From Puccinia triticina (taxonomy: Eukaryota; Basidiomycota; Pucciniomycetes; Pucciniales; Pucciniaceae): a stretch of DNA of 64,000 nucleotides. Within the stretch, counting starts at the first letter, position 1. Every line of letters starts with the position of its first letter. The notes under the pieces are model-generated. The model saw nothing but the letters and a program-made list of their open reading frames with translations. It had not been told where the DNA came from and ran no database searches. This document shows, one piece after another, positions 63,223 through 64,000 of the stretch. The stretch is from assembly GCF_026914185.1 (NCBI RefSeq), contig NC_070560.1, forward strand, positions 3,959,501 to 4,023,500. Direction: 5' to 3'. A program made the translations under genes and the position numbers.

Positions 63223-64000
63223 TAGAGATGTTGACTTCGCATCCGGGTACCCGCGCGTGTTCGGATACCCGCTGCCTTTTTTTCCCAATTTCTCACATCC
63301 GTAACCGTATCCGCATCCGATGGCGGGTACCCGCTCTTCTGGGCGGGTACACGGGCGGGTATCAGCGGATACCCGCCCCTCAAAACTCACTTAAGACACA
63401 AAAATAATGTTTGGATTGCTATATGTCATCACTGCGGTGACAGCATATCAATCCACTGTCACCACAGGATCCTTCATGCTTGACTTCATCTTGTTCTGGC
63501 GCTTTTCTACGTACTCGTGAAGAGCGAGAGGTGGAATCTTGTCGTTCTTTGATTAGAATGACAAGGCCATGCCTCGACCTACCGATTTTGGATGGAGGTT
63601 GTGTCTCCTGGCAGAGACATACTCCCGGCCAAAATTGAAGGTACGCTCCACATCAACTGTCGTCGCTATAAATGAACAGAGATCACGTTCAGAAAACCAT
63701 AATATTGTGTGATACTTGAGCACCATCTCACCTACCTGGGCAACACAAGACGTCGAGGGCCATTTGTAAGAGCCCATGATGTGTATTTCCGCTGCGTTTC
63801 TGCTCCGCCCACCAAGTGAGACCATTAATTGGTTCGCCGTCTTCCAAAAAGAGGCCACCGCTGAGCCATATATCCACGGGGTCCGATGAAGCTTCAGCTG
63901 ATCTGGCTACTGCGGCCGCCCCTAGCCCTGCCAAAACGCCATATGGCTGTAGGAAGATTAATTCAGCCAAGGAAAATGAATCAAAACGAGAGCTTTTGGT
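63223..64000 (-). mobile_element. autonomous-type hAT element, right part beyond the window
   Basis: The terminus TAGAGATGTTGACTTCGCAT at 63223 is followed by GGGTACCCGC-type subterminal repeats (63246-63377). Both features are shared with the MITE at 23198-24291. A hAT transposase C-terminus is encoded inside. The 8 bases before the end (AATGTAAC, 63215-63222) are the expected target duplication; the partner copy lies off the window. Confidence 0.8.
63553..64000 (-). CDS. hAT transposase, C-terminal part (partial)
   Basis: Exons on the minus strand: window edge to 63736 (SSDPVDIWLSGGLFLEDGEP, then a WWAEQKRSGN segment and ALDVLCCP) and 63665-63553 (ATTVDVERTFNFGREYVSAR and onward). A GT-AG intron (GTAGGT...TTATAG) joins them in frame. 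This is the hAT C-terminal dimerisation domain: LxxxAxDxLxxPATxxxVERxFSxGR-VS--RH-L. The TAA at 63555-63553 is probably premature, because the frame continues with SKNDKIPPLALHEYVEKRQN afterward. The rest of the gene lies to the right of the window. Confidence 0.85.

Overview
The window looks like repeat-rich nuclear DNA of a rust fungus (Pucciniales, Basidiomycota). This is an inference from short GT-AG introns, small cysteine-containing secreted proteins in paralogous sets, a Tea1-type kelch/coiled-coil polarity protein, and dense hAT, Ty1/copia, Helitron, Tc1/mariner and TA-flanked elements. The species cannot be fixed from sequence alone.

Layout. 1-3000: remnant of a Ty3/gypsy-type gag on the minus strand, then non-coding or doubtful DNA. 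3000-7300: a tandem duplication. Each unit carries a three-exon gene for a secreted six-cysteine protein (4606-5157 and 6440-7013, minus strand) and a decayed copy of part of tea1 exon 4. A 417-bp hAT-type MITE sits only in unit 1. 8698-13836: the intact six-exon tea1-like gene, the apparent source of those fragments, with a 19-bp minisatellite just past its stop. 15100-25204: a hAT transposon (copy 1) whose transposase gene is interrupted by a very young copia element (copia-1) in an intron and by a minisatellite-bearing hAT MITE in an exon. 25205-26917: an ORF split by another hAT-type element. 27911-29034: a decayed Tc1/mariner transposase. 31135-34729: two members of a four-cysteine small secreted protein family. 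One is intact; the other is split by a 376-bp TA-flanked MITE. A 1969-bp relative of that MITE carries a spliced piece of an unidentified gene.

35210-52027 is a stack of insertions. hAT copy 2 was entered by a Helitron (35974-50651), the Helitron by copia-2 (37493-49158), and copia-2 by an intact copia-3 (40403-46002) and a hAT MITE (39651-39978). Each LTR or hAT junction has a matching target-site duplication, and hAT copy 1 supplies the empty site for the Helitron. The Helitron holds a C-terminal fragment of a CNNM/Mam3-type CBS protein. Two more Helitron 3-prime ends lie at 53895 and 55910.

56066-58901 holds two low-complexity genes on the minus strand, one with an apparent frameshift. 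59492-64000 holds a near-perfect foldback element, micro- and minisatellites, a TIR element filled with minisatellite, and the end of an autonomous hAT element running off the right edge. That element's ends match the MITE at 23198, so it may be its driver.

The main biology is transposon-driven remodelling of a candidate effector region: tandem duplication of secreted-protein genes, inactivation of one by a MITE, and copying of host-gene pieces (tea1, CNNM, an unidentified gene) into or beside mobile elements.
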